From: Spirosoma arboris
Lineage (GTDB): Bacteria > Bacteroidota > Bacteroidia > Cytophagales > Spirosomataceae
Length of the DNA: 64,000 bases
Reading direction: 5' to 3'
NCBI RefSeq assembly: GCF_009754945.1
Contig: NZ_WPIN01000002.1
Location: 248,001 to 312,000 of the forward strand
The notes beneath the pieces were generated by a model. It searched no databases. It had not been told where the DNA came from and saw only the letters and a program-made list of their open reading frames with translations. Made by a program: the position numbers and the translations under genes. Positions 41,542 to 51,089 of the stretch are shown here, piece by piece (the first letter of the stretch is position 1; each line of letters begins with the position of its first letter).

Positions 41542-43014
41542 ATGTACGAAAAGAATATAGGTACGAAGCAGAAAGCATTACGCATTAATCTGGATCGACG
41601 TATTTATGGCTCCTTTGCGGAGATTGGTGCAGGTCAGGAAACCGCTGCCATGTTTTTCAAAGCAGGTGGCTCATCTGGGACTATTGCCAAAACTATGTCG
41701 GCCTATGACATGACCTTTAGCGATTCTATTTACGGAGTTGAAGAAAGTGGCCGCTACGTAGTTGAGTCTCGGCTGGTAAAAATGCTGAGTAAGGAATATA
41801 GCCTGTTAGAGAAACGATTAGCCGAAAAACGTGGCCCAGATACCACGTTTTTTGCGTTTGCCAATACCGTTGTTGCCCTTAATTATCAGAAAACCAACGA
41901 AGCTCATGGCTGGCTCGGGTGCCGGTTTCAGTTAAATCCGCAGTCTGGTTACAACGACGTGATTATCCACGTTCGAATGATTGACAACGAGAATATCCTT
42001 CAACAGCAGGCGCTGGGCATCATTGGCGTTAATCTGATTTATGGCTGTTACTATTACGCCAAATCGCCCGAAACGCTCGTATTGTCGCTTATGGACGATC
42101 TGGCTCCCGAGCGTATTCAGATTGATATGATTCGATTTAATGGGCCTGATTTTGCTGATGTAGATAATCGACTAATGAGCCTGCACCTGGTCAAAAATGG
42201 TTTTACAGATGCAGCTCTGTTTGGTGCCGATGGCCAGGTACTTCAACCCTCCGAAGCGCTTTATAAAAAACATATTCTGGTCATGCGTGGACGATTGCGT
42301 CCGGTCACAAATGTCCAGATGGATATGATTGAAAATGGCCTGAAGCAGTTTAAAGACGAACCCGACGTTGATGCCAATCGGGTGATTTCGATGGCGGAAT
42401 TAACGCTTCATAACTTGAAGGCCAATGAGCAGGGAATCGACGAGAAAGATTTTCTGGATCGGGTAGATATTTTGTGCTCAATGGGGCAGACTGTAATGAT
42501 TTCCAATTATCTGGAGTACTACAAATTAGTAGCCTATCTGGCCCGTTTGACGCGGCTTAAAATTGGCCTGATTGTAGGGATTCCTAACCTGGAATACATT
42601 TTTGAAGAAGGCCACTATGAATTTTTACCAGGTGGTATTCTGGAATCATTCGCAACCTTGTTCAGCCGAAAGGTAAAGCTGTTTGTGTATCCGACGCTAA
42701 AAGAAGGAGCAATCTATACCTGCAATGAGTTCAAATTACCGGCTACTCTAGAACCGCTATTTCAGTATCTCGTTCGGAACGATAAAATTGAAGACATCAC
42801 CGATTACAATGAGCAAAATCTGCACATATCGACCGATCATGTGCTGGAGATGATTCAACTGGGAGAAGATGGCTGGGAAAAAATGGTACCCGATCGTGTA
42901 GCCGAACAGATTAAGGCAAACTGCCTATTTGGTTATCCCTGCGAAGTGGAATATGTCCCCATTGGTCAGCAAGTCCGTCAACAGCAGGTTGAAGAACAAA
43001 ATTCAACTCGCTAA
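41542..43014 (+). CDS. Conserved Bacteroidota protein of unknown function, 490 residues
   Basis: 490 residues from ATG 41542. N-terminal INLDRRIYGSFAEIGAGQETAAMFF, later FFAFANTVVALNY, GWLGCRFQLNP, and a rather even, cytoplasmic composition without signal peptide. I recognise it as conserved in Bacteroidota, often present in single copy, but no mechanism is known to me. The stop overlaps the left arm of the 39-bp hairpin at 43011. A low-confidence alternative label found in databases should not be trusted without structure search. Confidence 0.8.
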   Translation: MYEKNIGTKQKALRINLDRRIYGSFAEIGAGQETAAMFFKAGGSSGTIAKTMSAYDMTFSDSIYGVEESGRYVVESRLVKMLSKEYSLLEKRLAEKRGPDTTFFAFANTVVALNYQKTNEAHGWLGCRFQLNPQSGYNDVIIHVRMIDNENILQQQALGIIGVNLIYGCYYYAKSPETLVLSLMDDLAPERIQIDMIRFNGPDFADVDNRLMSLHLVKNGFTDAALFGADGQVLQPSEALYKKHILVMRGRLRPVTNVQMDMIENGLKQFKDEPDVDANRVISMAELTLHNLKANEQGIDEKDFLDRVDILCSMGQTVMISNYLEYYKLVAYLARLTRLKIGLIVGIPNLEYIFEEGHYEFLPGGILESFATLFSRKVKLFVYPTLKEGAIYTCNEFKLPATLEPLFQYLVRNDKIEDITDYNEQNLHISTDHVLEMIQLGEDGWEKMVPDRVAEQIKANCLFGYPCEVEYVPIGQQVRQQQVEEQNSTR

Positions 43015-43128
43015 AACAGTACTGATTCTTAATGCTATTGCCATTTAGTTGTAAATTCATTAAGCATAAACAGTTATCAATTAATGGCGACTAAATGACA
43101 ATAACATTAAGAATCAGTACTGTTTTAG
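43011..43128. repeat. 39-bp inverted repeat with 40-nt loop at the end of the 490-residue gene
   Basis: Left arm 43011-43049 (starting in the last codon region, with the TAA of the gene inside it) and right arm 43090-43128 are complementary in 37 of 39 positions. Both differences are C on the left against A on the right, which would be G-U pairs in a reverse-strand transcript. No T tract. Could be a terminator, RNA stabiliser or a small transposable-element relic. Confidence 0.7.
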
Positions 43129-43162
43129 GAAGATGTTGTGGCTATAACTGGTAGATTCTGAT

Positions 43163-43375
43163 ATGAATCCACTACCTGTCAATGTTGAACTTTTAACTCA
43201 AATCGCCAATCAGAGAGGGCGCCAATACATAGATGCCTACAAGGTTTGGCTGGCATATTACCAGGAACCAGACGTATATACTATTGTTGATACAGTGCTA
43301 TGGGTTGCCCAGAACCAGGAGCTTTCTGTCGTAGATGCTATAAAAGTGGTGCAAGATATTGAGGGACAATTCTAA
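43163..43375 (+). CDS. Small hypothetical protein, 70 residues
   Basis: ATG 43163 just after the hairpin. Helical, soluble, no motif (LLTQIANQRGRQYIDAYKVWL, VDAIKVVQDIEGQF). Reading frame and composition are protein-like. Unknown. Confidence 0.5.
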   Translation: MNPLPVNVELLTQIANQRGRQYIDAYKVWLAYYQEPDVYTIVDTVLWVAQNQELSVVDAIKVVQDIEGQF

Positions 43376-43436
43376 CGAATACTATACTATTCCCTTCAGA
43401 AAGCAGCTAACAAAACCTTGTCTTTCTGGGTAATAC

Positions 43437-43655
43437 CTAAAAGAAATTAATCTTTCTGTGACAAAAGCGAATACCCAGCCAAGTGTAAAGTAATAGAATA
43501 GCCGTTTCGCCAATGGCTTGAGTAGGCTTGCTGGTGCTATTCGAGACAGCGCCTACCCAGTGAATCAGGACTGCACAATAAACTGAAAAGCCTGCTAAAA
43601 AGCTAACAATGACGAGTAGTGAAATACACAATCGATTTAGTCTTTCCGATACCAT
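43437..43655 (-). CDS. Two-pass membrane protein, 72 residues
   Basis: From ATG 43655, with two hydrophobic segments (ISLLVIVSFLAGFSVYCAVLI and TAILLLYTWLGIRF) and a short basic tail. Small unknown membrane protein. Confidence 0.45.
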   Translation of the reverse strand: MVSERLNRLCISLLVIVSFLAGFSVYCAVLIHWVGAVSNSTSKPTQAIGETAILLLYTWLGIRFCHRKINFF

Positions 43656-44013
43656 TGATTAGCGGTTATAATGTGTTTACTCCACTAAATTGGCTCTTCA
43701 TACCTTTCAAAGCTACCCAGAATAAACAGTAAGTAGTTTTGGAGCTATAACAGGCGTATATAGTTTTTACTTACCAGAGGAGCGTTAAGGATACTACTGT
43801 CCTTTACTATAGTCAGTCACTATTTTTAACATATCTGTTACTTTTCCCCGCTAGTCAGTCTAACTCACCTGTCAGGGTCCGTAAATCGGGCTTTATGCAG
43901 CCAGTCCATACGTTAAGACTAAAGACTAAATACTTGATAATTAGGCAGATTAATCAGAATCAATTTGGCGCTGGTTTTGCTGACGTTTGCCTGAGCCAAA
44001 GCAGGCAAGCTTT
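43656..44013. other. Gene-free stretch, 358 bp
   Basis: No coding frame of merit. A small hairpin TTGCCTG...CAGGCAA (about 43987-44009) lies just before the ATG at 44014. Otherwise nothing distinctive is visible. Confidence 0.5.
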
Positions 44014-44286
44014 ATGAGAACAAAACAGTCAATACCCAAAGAGATTTCCCTGATCTTACACCAACAAAAAAAACGATTGAATGAATTGAATGCACTCGAT
44101 AAGTGGACTGAAGCCGAATTTGAGGAAGTTATCCATTGCTCCAATGAATGGGACTCAATGAAACAGGGGTGGATATTTCCGCTTGTTGCCATTGAAAAGC
44201 TAGCCTTTGATAGTAGAACACCCGACAAACAGGCCCGCTCTTTACAAATAATCGCCAGACATATGAGTCTTGATATATCCAAATAG
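44014..44286 (+). CDS. Small hypothetical protein, 90 residues
   Basis: ATG 44014 is preferred over a TTG at 43987. Helical and charged (ISLILHQQKKRLNELNALDKW, FEEVIHCSNEWDSMKQGWI). The next feature is a terminator. No recognised family. Confidence 0.5.
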   Translation: MRTKQSIPKEISLILHQQKKRLNELNALDKWTEAEFEEVIHCSNEWDSMKQGWIFPLVAIEKLAFDSRTPDKQARSLQIIARHMSLDISK

Positions 44287-44335
44287 TAATCGCTTACTTA
44301 AGGTATTTTAAAATCAGAGAGTATTTATATAGCAA

Positions 44336-44380
44336 AAGCCCCCGTTGTATCTGAACTTCAGTACAACGGGGACTCTTTTT
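44336..44380. terminator. Bidirectional rho-independent terminator
   Basis: CCCCGTTGTA (44340-44349) and TACAACGGGG (44362-44371), perfect 10-bp arms, flanked by A and T runs on both sides. It separates the plus-strand gene ending at 44286 from the convergent GMC gene. Confidence 0.85.
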
Positions 44381-44390
44381 ATTCAATCAT

Positions 44391-46103
44391 TTATATATTC
44401 TGCCGCTTCATCTCTTTCACTGCAAAATCGGCAGCTCGCGCTGTCATGGCCATATAGGTTAGCGAAGGATTTACGCACGAAGCCGATACCATGAAGGCAC
44501 CATCTGTCACAAACACGTTCTTAACGCCATGAACCTGATTATTGGCATTCAGGACTGACGTTTTCGGATCGCGGCCCATGCGAGCTGTTCCCATTTCGTG
44601 GATCGCCATGCCTAAATAAGAACCGTTGTCGTAGGACTTAACGTTTTTCAACCCCGATGCTTCCAGCATTTCTTTGGCATCGTTCATCATATCGACGCGC
44701 ATTTTCTTCTCATTCTCTTTTAATTCAGCGTCGAATACAACAAGTGGCATACCCCATTTGTCTTTCTCATTTTTATCGAGATACATGCGGTTTTCGTGGT
44801 ACGGTAATGTCTCACCAAATCCACCCAAGCCCATTGTCCAGGGACCAGGTTTCGTGAGTTCATCTTTATAATCAGCCCCGAAACTCATTTCGGCAATGTT
44901 GCGCTGCCAACCTGTTCGACTACCGCCACCCTGATAACCAAAGCCACGTAAATAGTCTCGTTTATCGGTCCCGATGTTCCGATAACGTGGCACGTAAATG
45001 CCATTCGCCCGCCGACCAATGTAGTATTTATCCAGATCACCTTCCCAAATGCCCGATGCACCTGTGCGGAAGTGATGATCCATCAGATTGTGACCCAGTT
45101 CGCCCGAATCGTTCCCGAAGCCATTTGGAAAACGGTTTGATTTGGAGTTCAGTAGAACAGCCGTTGATCCAAGTGCACTACCACACACAAAAACAATTTT
45201 AGCATAATACTCCTTGGGTTGGAGTGTAACTGCATCCATGATACGGACACCCGTTGCTCGTTTTTTGTTTTCGTCGTATAGAATCTCCGTCACAACCGAA
45301 TCGGGACGCAACGTCAGTCGACCGGTTTTGGCGGCTGGCGGTAACGTACAGGACTGCGTACTGAAATAAGCACCATAAGGGCATCCGAGCGAGCATTTGT
45401 TTCGGTACTGGCATGGAGCGCGGCCAACGCCTAACTGCGCTTCTCCGGCTTTCGAAAGGTTAGCTACCCGGCCAATCGTCATAACGCGACCAGGGAAGTT
45501 CTTTTCAATGCGCTTCCGCACTTCTTTCTCCACACAATACATTTCCATGGGTGGCAAAAATTCGCTGTCGGGCAACTGCGGCAGGTTCAATTTTTCGCCC
45601 GAAATACCCACGAATTTCTCGACGTACGAATACCAGGGTGCTACGTCTTTATAGCGAATCGGCCAGTCAATTGCGATACCATCTTTCAAATTGGCGCCAA
45701 AGTCAATATCGCTCAGGCGATACGACTGACGACCCCACATAATGGACTTACCTCCAACGATATTTGGCCGATACCAGTCGAATCGCTTGTCTTCTTTATA
45801 CAGCGAGTCGGTATCTTTCATCCAATACGTTTCGGTCATTTCATTGTATGGATAATCGCGGGCTAGTTTTGGATGCGATTCTTTCTGCGCCATCGTTAGC
45901 CGACCATTGTATTTAGTCTGCCAGGGGTCTTTCATGGCGTATTCGTAGTCCTTGACGTGTTCAAGCTGGTGCCCTTTTTCGAGCATCAATACGCGTAACC
46001 CTTTTTCGGTCAGCTCTTTGGAAGCCCAACCACCTGTAATGCCCGACCCAATGACAATGGCGTCGTAGGTCTGATCTTTTATGGAATCGATATTGAGGTT
46101 CAT
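44391..46103 (-). CDS. GMC-family FAD oxidoreductase
   Basis: 570 residues from ATG 46103; the longer frame to 46151 has a poor N-terminus. AIVIGSGITGGWASKELTE is the FAD Rossmann motif near residue 15; HEMGTARMGRDPKTSV near the C-terminus is the GMC C-terminal motif; a CxxxCSLGCPYG block near residue 240 is typical of the gluconate-dehydrogenase/choline-dehydrogenase-like branch. It is probably a periplasmic or membrane-linked sugar or alcohol dehydrogenase working with the small subunit encoded at 46208. Substrate unknown. Confidence 0.9.
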   Translation of the reverse strand: MNLNIDSIKDQTYDAIVIGSGITGGWASKELTEKGLRVLMLEKGHQLEHVKDYEYAMKDPWQTKYNGRLTMAQKESHPKLARDYPYNEMTETYWMKDTDSLYKEDKRFDWYRPNIVGGKSIMWGRQSYRLSDIDFGANLKDGIAIDWPIRYKDVAPWYSYVEKFVGISGEKLNLPQLPDSEFLPPMEMYCVEKEVRKRIEKNFPGRVMTIGRVANLSKAGEAQLGVGRAPCQYRNKCSLGCPYGAYFSTQSCTLPPAAKTGRLTLRPDSVVTEILYDENKKRATGVRIMDAVTLQPKEYYAKIVFVCGSALGSTAVLLNSKSNRFPNGFGNDSGELGHNLMDHHFRTGASGIWEGDLDKYYIGRRANGIYVPRYRNIGTDKRDYLRGFGYQGGGSRTGWQRNIAEMSFGADYKDELTKPGPWTMGLGGFGETLPYHENRMYLDKNEKDKWGMPLVVFDAELKENEKKMRVDMMNDAKEMLEASGLKNVKSYDNGSYLGMAIHEMGTARMGRDPKTSVLNANNQVHGVKNVFVTDGAFMVSASCVNPSLTYMAMTARAADFAVKEMKRQNI

Positions 46104-46119
46104 GATATAATTGTAAGTT

Positions 46120-46206
46120 GACAAGTGGTAAGCAGTAAGTAAGCGTATCAATTATATTCAGGCAAGCACCATACTTACCACTTGATCACTTACAGCTTAC
46201 CACTTT
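46120..46206. repeat. Word-like intergenic hairpin between the two dehydrogenase genes
   Basis: AAGTGGTAAGCAGTAAGT on the left is mirrored on the right by CTTACAGCTTACCACTT, one mismatch over 18 bp. The arms repeat the words GTAAG and AGTGG. It may tune expression between the catalytic and small subunit genes. Confidence 0.5.
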
Positions 46207-46207
46207 T

Positions 46208-46738
46208 TTATAATGCCCAGGTTTTCTGACCGGGTTTGAGTGGCATACATCCGTTAAACTGGCCGGGTACGGGCAGGTATTCGAGGGCTTTGGTAGCGCC
46301 GATTTCAGACGTAAAGTAACCCGTTGTGGTAAGCTCTTTCATGCGCATGAAGAAGGGCTTATCATCGGTCATGGTTTGTTTTACCATTTCGTTTTTCTGA
46401 GCCGTATCTAATCCTATGAAGTCTTTCCCAAATTTGGTTTTGCTACTCGCATCCAACTTGGCCAGTCCGGCATAAAATTGCTCCTGATCGGCTTTGGGGT
46501 AACAATCGCGCATGACCCGAACAATGAATTTTTCGGCTCCGGCAGCTTTGGCCCCGGGTGTGCTGGTAGTTGGAATAATCACATCGGCGACCTCGGCTAA
46601 TAACGCTTCCTGCTCGGCAGTTACGTCTATACTCGGGCCCATGTTCGTGATTCGTCCCATAGCGCCCGCCAGTGTGGGTGCCGACAGAATTCCGCCCATC
46701 ATCAGGGCGGCCTGTTGTAAGGCTTCTCTACGTTTCAT
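46208..46738 (-). CDS. Gluconate 2-dehydrogenase subunit 3-like protein
   Basis: 176 residues with an N-terminal twin-arginine-like signal (KRREALQQAALMMGGILSA). The mature part follows the subunit 3 pattern (EVADVIIPTTSTPGAKAAG, FIVRVMRDCYPKADQEQFY). The subunit escorts the folded flavoprotein through the Tat system and stays with it. Immediately upstream of the GMC gene, same strand, in the usual order small subunit then catalytic subunit. Confidence 0.9.
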   Translation of the reverse strand: MKRREALQQAALMMGGILSAPTLAGAMGRITNMGPSIDVTAEQEALLAEVADVIIPTTSTPGAKAAGAEKFIVRVMRDCYPKADQEQFYAGLAKLDASSKTKFGKDFIGLDTAQKNEMVKQTMTDDKPFFMRMKELTTTGYFTSEIGATKALEYLPVPGQFNGCMPLKPGQKTWAL

Positions 46739-46955
46739 AGGTTAAATAGGTATTTGTAATAAGTCTGTTTTTCAACGAAGAAAGTTAAAACCAAATAAGC
46801 TAAGGTATTCTGATCAAGGCAAAAATCACGCGTTTTTAATCTTAAGAAGACTAAAGACTGTTAAATATCCTCTTTTTATCAAAAAAATGCTTCCCTAATC
46901 AAGGATAACTGTTTTCGGCCTTTTTCAGGCTATTCAATAACGAGTGAATTGGCTA

Positions 46956-47007
46956 AAACATGAATGGGCCCTACCAATAAGCTAATTAGTAGGGCCCATT
47001 CATGTTT
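46956..47007. terminator. Perfect 19-bp hairpin between the epimerase-less gap and the pyrophosphatase
   Basis: Arms 46956-46974 and 46989-47007 are exact complements (core ATGAATGGGCCCTAC), loop 14 nt. It lies 28 bp after the stop of the minus-strand gene at 47035 and serves as its terminator. The remaining 200 bp to 46739 shows no gene. Confidence 0.75.
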
Positions 47008-47034
47008 AAATTTCAAGCTTTTGAACGATTTACC

Positions 47035-47766
47035 TTATTCTGGTAGAATCAAATCCTGATACCAGAAGCCCGTATCCCAGCCTCGATCCGAGTCGTTTAT
47101 AGAGCCATCAGTACTTCCCGAGGGGCCATAAGTTCGTCGAACTACTTCCCCTTTGATAAACCCGACTCGACTCGAAAAAATTGGGCCATCGTACACAAAC
47201 GAGTGATATTCTCCATTTTCGCCACAAGGGTCAACCGTTTTGGGTAGGTCTTTCAGTAAATCCAGGTCCAATTCTCGGCCTACGAACTCTGCTCCTAGCT
47301 GCTTTTCATTAACACAAACGAGCACGGCCCGGAAACCCAGATCAACAAACTCATGAATCAGCTCGGTCGTGTTTCGCTTCCAAAGTGGAAATTCACCTGT
47401 TAAACCCACTCTTTGCAACTGAGTTTCCCGATAGTGACGTAAATCCTCCAGAAAAATATCTCCGAAAATAGAGTGCGTAACATGCTGTTCCTGAAATAAC
47501 TGAAGTACCTGGTGCAGTTGGGCATCATAGGTTTCCATCGACACATCGCCCGATAGCCGCAATAGCTGCACTGGAAGTCCTAAACGTTCTGCCTGAGCAT
47601 TTAACAATTCCGTCCGAACGCCATGCATACTGATACGCTCATGTCGGTCGTTCACCGATGTCAGTAAACTATGAATATCCCAACGCCCTGACCGGAGACT
47701 ATGATACAGAGCCAGCGCAGAGTCTTTACCTCCGCTCCAGTTCATAATAGCCCGTTGTCGACTCAT
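47035..47766 (-). CDS. Dph6-like ATP-pyrophosphatase
   Basis: 243 residues from ATG 47766. NWSGGKDSALALYH is the PP-loop of adenine-nucleotide alpha-hydrolases; CVNEKQLGAEFVGRELD and DPCGENGEYHSFVYDGPIF are Dph6/diphthine-ammonia-ligase features. Bacteria have no diphthamide, so another amidation or ligation reaction is expected. Its start overlaps the stop of the beta-propeller lipoprotein gene by 4 bp and thus it belongs to the cobalamin-controlled operon, pointing to a role with corrinoid substrates (inference). Confidence 0.85.
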   Translation of the reverse strand: MSRQRAIMNWSGGKDSALALYHSLRSGRWDIHSLLTSVNDRHERISMHGVRTELLNAQAERLGLPVQLLRLSGDVSMETYDAQLHQVLQLFQEQHVTHSIFGDIFLEDLRHYRETQLQRVGLTGEFPLWKRNTTELIHEFVDLGFRAVLVCVNEKQLGAEFVGRELDLDLLKDLPKTVDPCGENGEYHSFVYDGPIFSSRVGFIKGEVVRRTYGPSGSTDGSINDSDRGWDTGFWYQDLILPE

Positions 47767-48821
47767 CGGAAATAAAAGCCAGAGGGAGCGATTTCTGCTT
47801 TTACAGAGTCAACTAATGTACCTGTTGATTCATAGCGAATTACATAGCCTGCTTGTGTATAAAGTAGCGGATTCTGAGTACCGTAAATTCGGTTGGTTTG
47901 TGGATCAATCCCAAGCGTACTGAATGACCGGGATATAACGATACTGCCCGATGCTGTAGTAGCATCAGTCGAAATAGTATAGGTTTTACCGCTTAGGGTA
48001 TAATAGAATGACTTTTTGTCTGCACTAATGGTTACAGAACCTGGAGCAGCCGCAAACGTCAACCGTTTTGCCACAACCCGACTCGCAGGATCTAGCTGAA
48101 CTAAATCTTTACCAGCCTGTAGCCACAATTTACCAGTTGCGTCAAGCGCAATTGGCTCAGGAGTTGAGCCGAAAGCGATACGCTGCTTCTCCGTATCCGT
48201 ATTTAGGTCGACTATTAGCAGTGTTTGATCGCCACTATAAGTATTGCTACCGACAAACGCTTCAGTCCCAGAAACAACCATTTTTTCAACACCTTTCACC
48301 GCTGGAATTTTTTTCGTCACTGTGTTGGTATTCAAATCGACAACCGCGATATAACCAGGATCTTTATAAAACGTGCCGGCACTATAATCGCCCGAAACAT
48401 CCCAGCAACTGATATACGCTTTGTTTGGACCAACTGCGATAACCTGACGGGGATTTTCGATATTAGGAGTTTTCAGCGTAGCGCGAGACACGAATGTACC
48501 AGTTTCCACAATCTCAACCTTGTCCTGACCAGCCGTACTGTTATCGACCAGAATCAGGCCTTTGCCGTTGACTTCTGTATATCCCTGTACGCCACCACTC
48601 AATACTAACGAAGGATTAGCCGTCTGAAAAATATTAGTAGCAACTGTATTGCTGTTACGCGATAAAAACGAGACCGTTCCATTGTTGTTGGAGAAATTAC
48701 CTGCATTCAGAATAAACACGCCCGATTCATAAGGGGTTGGTTCTGGGTCAGACGTTTTACAGTTCCAGACACTCAGGGCGACCAGCCCAATTGCAATTGA
48801 TTTGGTCAATTGATTTTTCAT
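47763..48821 (-). CDS. Cell-surface beta-propeller lipoprotein (YncE/DUF5074 type)
   Basis: 352 residues with a lipobox (ALSVWNC). The rest is a repetitive beta-propeller (VNGKGLILVDNSTAG, NKAYISCWDVSGDY, KMVVSGTEAFVGSN) as in DUF5074/YncE proteins that accompany TonB receptors in Bacteroidota. It lies 3 bp downstream of the TonB receptor. Known relatives help capture cobalamin at the cell surface; the same is proposed here. Confidence 0.85.
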   Translation of the reverse strand: MKNQLTKSIAIGLVALSVWNCKTSDPEPTPYESGVFILNAGNFSNNNGTVSFLSRNSNTVATNIFQTANPSLVLSGGVQGYTEVNGKGLILVDNSTAGQDKVEIVETGTFVSRATLKTPNIENPRQVIAVGPNKAYISCWDVSGDYSAGTFYKDPGYIAVVDLNTNTVTKKIPAVKGVEKMVVSGTEAFVGSNTYSGDQTLLIVDLNTDTEKQRIAFGSTPEPIALDATGKLWLQAGKDLVQLDPASRVVAKRLTFAAAPGSVTISADKKSFYYTLSGKTYTISTDATTASGSIVISRSFSTLGIDPQTNRIYGTQNPLLYTQAGYVIRYESTGTLVDSVKAEIAPSGFYFR

Positions 48822-48824
48822 GAA

Positions 48825-50777
48825 TTATAAAGAAGGAAAATTGATAATTAGATTGATTGCCCCGTTTCGCCCCGGAAGCGCATTTCGCTTTACCCCTACT
48901 ACCAGGGCGTCGAACACATTATTGACTTGTCCTTGCACTCGAATCGGAACAGTCTTCCATGTAAGCGAATGCTCCAAAAGTATGTTTGTCAACGTAGTCC
49001 CTTTAAAAAATTGACTGTTGTCGAAGGTGATATACCGACGAGAATTAGCCTGCATTTGTACACTAAGCCGTGTTTGACCGTGTTGCAGGTAGGCATTGAG
49101 TGTCCCCGTATGAATCGGTACATACACCAGCTGTTTCCCGATCACATCCTGCGAATAGGCATCATAGGCACGCTCCTGCGAGGAACGCGTCAGTGCATAA
49201 CCGAGTCGTAGTCCCGCTCGCCAACTATTCTGTACATAAGTCAGGTTGGTGTTAAATTCAATTCCACGAGCGACGACCAATTGGAGGTTTTCGACGTGGT
49301 AATTGGTGGTCGGGTTCCAATATGTCCAGTTATCTACGCGATTATGATAACCTGTTAGCTCAGTTGTCAGGTTAACCCGGTCAGACAAGGGCGTATTGGC
49401 AGCTAAACCAGCCTCGAAATTCAGGCCACTTTCGGGCAACAGGTTTGGATTGCCGAGGTCAATCCAGTAGCGTTCGTTTAAGGTTGGTACGCGATAGCTT
49501 CGACTTACTGACCCTTTAGCGGTTAGCTTAAACCGGTCACGTTTAACAAGTTGATATTCAGCTCCAAGCGATGGTGTAATGGGTGGATTAAAGCGCGTCA
49601 CGAACGCTTGGCGAATATTGGCCGATACAAGCCAGCGAGTCGTTTGAAAACGAAGTAACGCGTATAGATCTCCTCTATCTTCCTGAATCAATTGGCCCCC
49701 ATAACCATCTGTTCTAGTGCGGTAATGCGACCACTCACCGCCAATACGCAGATTCAACTGCCGGTTTGTGCCAGATAGTAGAGCGAATTCACGTTCTGCC
49801 CGACTGATAAGCCGCTCTGTTTCGGTATGGCTTGGATTGTCGAAGTTCTGCTTCGCGTAGTCCAACACATCGCGAATCCAGCCAACCCGGAATGTCATGC
49901 GATTCGCTTCGTAAGTAGCCAGCAACCGTGCCGATTGCGTCCGGGTGCGTTCGCGGGCAATGGTGTCCTGGGGCGTAATGATCAAATCATTGTCGGTCAA
50001 CCAGGCATTAATGGAAATCTGCCGCCCACTTTTATGCAGGAAATAGAGATCTTGAATGAATCCGCGTTGTGCCGTTGTTGACGGTTCCAGAAAATAATGC
50101 TGCCGTTCGGTGTATGGGTAAGCGTTGTTAAACTGATTTCGGTAGGCAAACGTCTTACCCGACAGTTTCCAACTTTGCCCTAGTGCCGACGCATAGCGAA
50201 CGCCTACCTGAGTCTGGTTATTCTGAAAGCTGGCCAATTGTTGGCCAATCGTTGCTTGTATTCCTGATTTCCAGCCGGGATTACTGCCCAGAAGAATACT
50301 CCCTCCCACGGCATCGGAACCAACTGCACTCGCCGATGAACCGTACTGCACGGCTAATCGGTCGAAACCAGCAACGGGTAGCGTGGAGAAATCCGTCTGC
50401 CCCAGGTTAGGTTGATTGATATTAATTCCGTTCCAAAGAACAGCAGTATGATTAGCAGATGTGCCCCGAAAGGCAATCGTTGCCAATTGGCCCGGACCGT
50501 AGTTTTTGAAAGCTAATGGCGTATTGAGCGCCAATAGATCGGTTAAGGAACCAAACTTAAATTGTAGCAGGATTGTCGAGTCAATACGCTGTAGTTTTTG
50601 CCCTGCCAGGAACCGTTCAGGGGCAATGTCTCGCACGGTCACCGCTGATAAGGGCACGGCAGTTTCCACCCGATTCATTGCCGCTATCAACGAATCGGTT
50701 TGCGCGAAACTGCTACGGCCAGTTGACAGGACAATAGCCATACTCAATACCCAACAAAGAAGGGCTTGCTTTACCAC
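48825..50777 (-). CDS. TonB-dependent receptor, probable cobalamin transporter
   Basis: 650 residues from ATG 50777, signal peptide ending SFAQ. The first 110 residues form a plug (FRGTSANHTAVLWNGININ); the rest are alternating aromatic strands of a beta-barrel, ending with the usual aromatic last strand (GAINLIINFPSL). It is preceded by a cobalamin riboswitch and followed by the lipoprotein, so vitamin B12 or another corrinoid is the likely ligand. BtuB-like. Confidence 0.9.
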   Translation of the reverse strand: MVKQALLCWVLSMAIVLSTGRSSFAQTDSLIAAMNRVETAVPLSAVTVRDIAPERFLAGQKLQRIDSTILLQFKFGSLTDLLALNTPLAFKNYGPGQLATIAFRGTSANHTAVLWNGININQPNLGQTDFSTLPVAGFDRLAVQYGSSASAVGSDAVGGSILLGSNPGWKSGIQATIGQQLASFQNNQTQVGVRYASALGQSWKLSGKTFAYRNQFNNAYPYTERQHYFLEPSTTAQRGFIQDLYFLHKSGRQISINAWLTDNDLIITPQDTIARERTRTQSARLLATYEANRMTFRVGWIRDVLDYAKQNFDNPSHTETERLISRAEREFALLSGTNRQLNLRIGGEWSHYRTRTDGYGGQLIQEDRGDLYALLRFQTTRWLVSANIRQAFVTRFNPPITPSLGAEYQLVKRDRFKLTAKGSVSRSYRVPTLNERYWIDLGNPNLLPESGLNFEAGLAANTPLSDRVNLTTELTGYHNRVDNWTYWNPTTNYHVENLQLVVARGIEFNTNLTYVQNSWRAGLRLGYALTRSSQERAYDAYSQDVIGKQLVYVPIHTGTLNAYLQHGQTRLSVQMQANSRRYITFDNSQFFKGTTLTNILLEHSLTWKTVPIRVQGQVNNVFDALVVGVKRNALPGRNGAINLIINFPSL

Positions 50778-50883
50778 GATAACTTTTGACTAAATATGCT
50801 TTTTGATGCGTCGGATCGCTGAATTATCAGATCATTCGCACGCGGTTGGGGTGTTTCCTCCGAACACCAGAACAACGGATGGT

Positions 50884-51062
50884 TTTGGGCAGGTCTCCTG
50901 GCTCGTCTTGTCGGTTCTGACCTTCCCGCGCTGATTCTAAACGCAGTGGTTATGTAGCTTGAACCGATTTTGTAAACAGACTTACAGTTGCGGGGACAGC
51001 GCTGGTTTTGCACCAACTTCCCTATTAAGCCTCGAAAGTCATCATGAAATGACGTTAGGCAC
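50884..51062 (-). promoter_or_regulatory. Cobalamin riboswitch
   Basis: On the reverse strand the classical elements can be read in order: GTTGGTGCAAAACCAGCGC, GCTGTCCCCGCAACTGTAAG, a CACTG segment, CGGGAAGGTCAG and the B12 box at 50888-50905 (GAGCCAGGAGACCTGCC). It ends about 100 bp before the TonB receptor gene. Expected effect: repression of uptake genes when cobalamin is plentiful. Confidence 0.95.
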
Positions 51063-51089
51063 CTAAAACTCAGGGCAAAGGTAAAGGAA

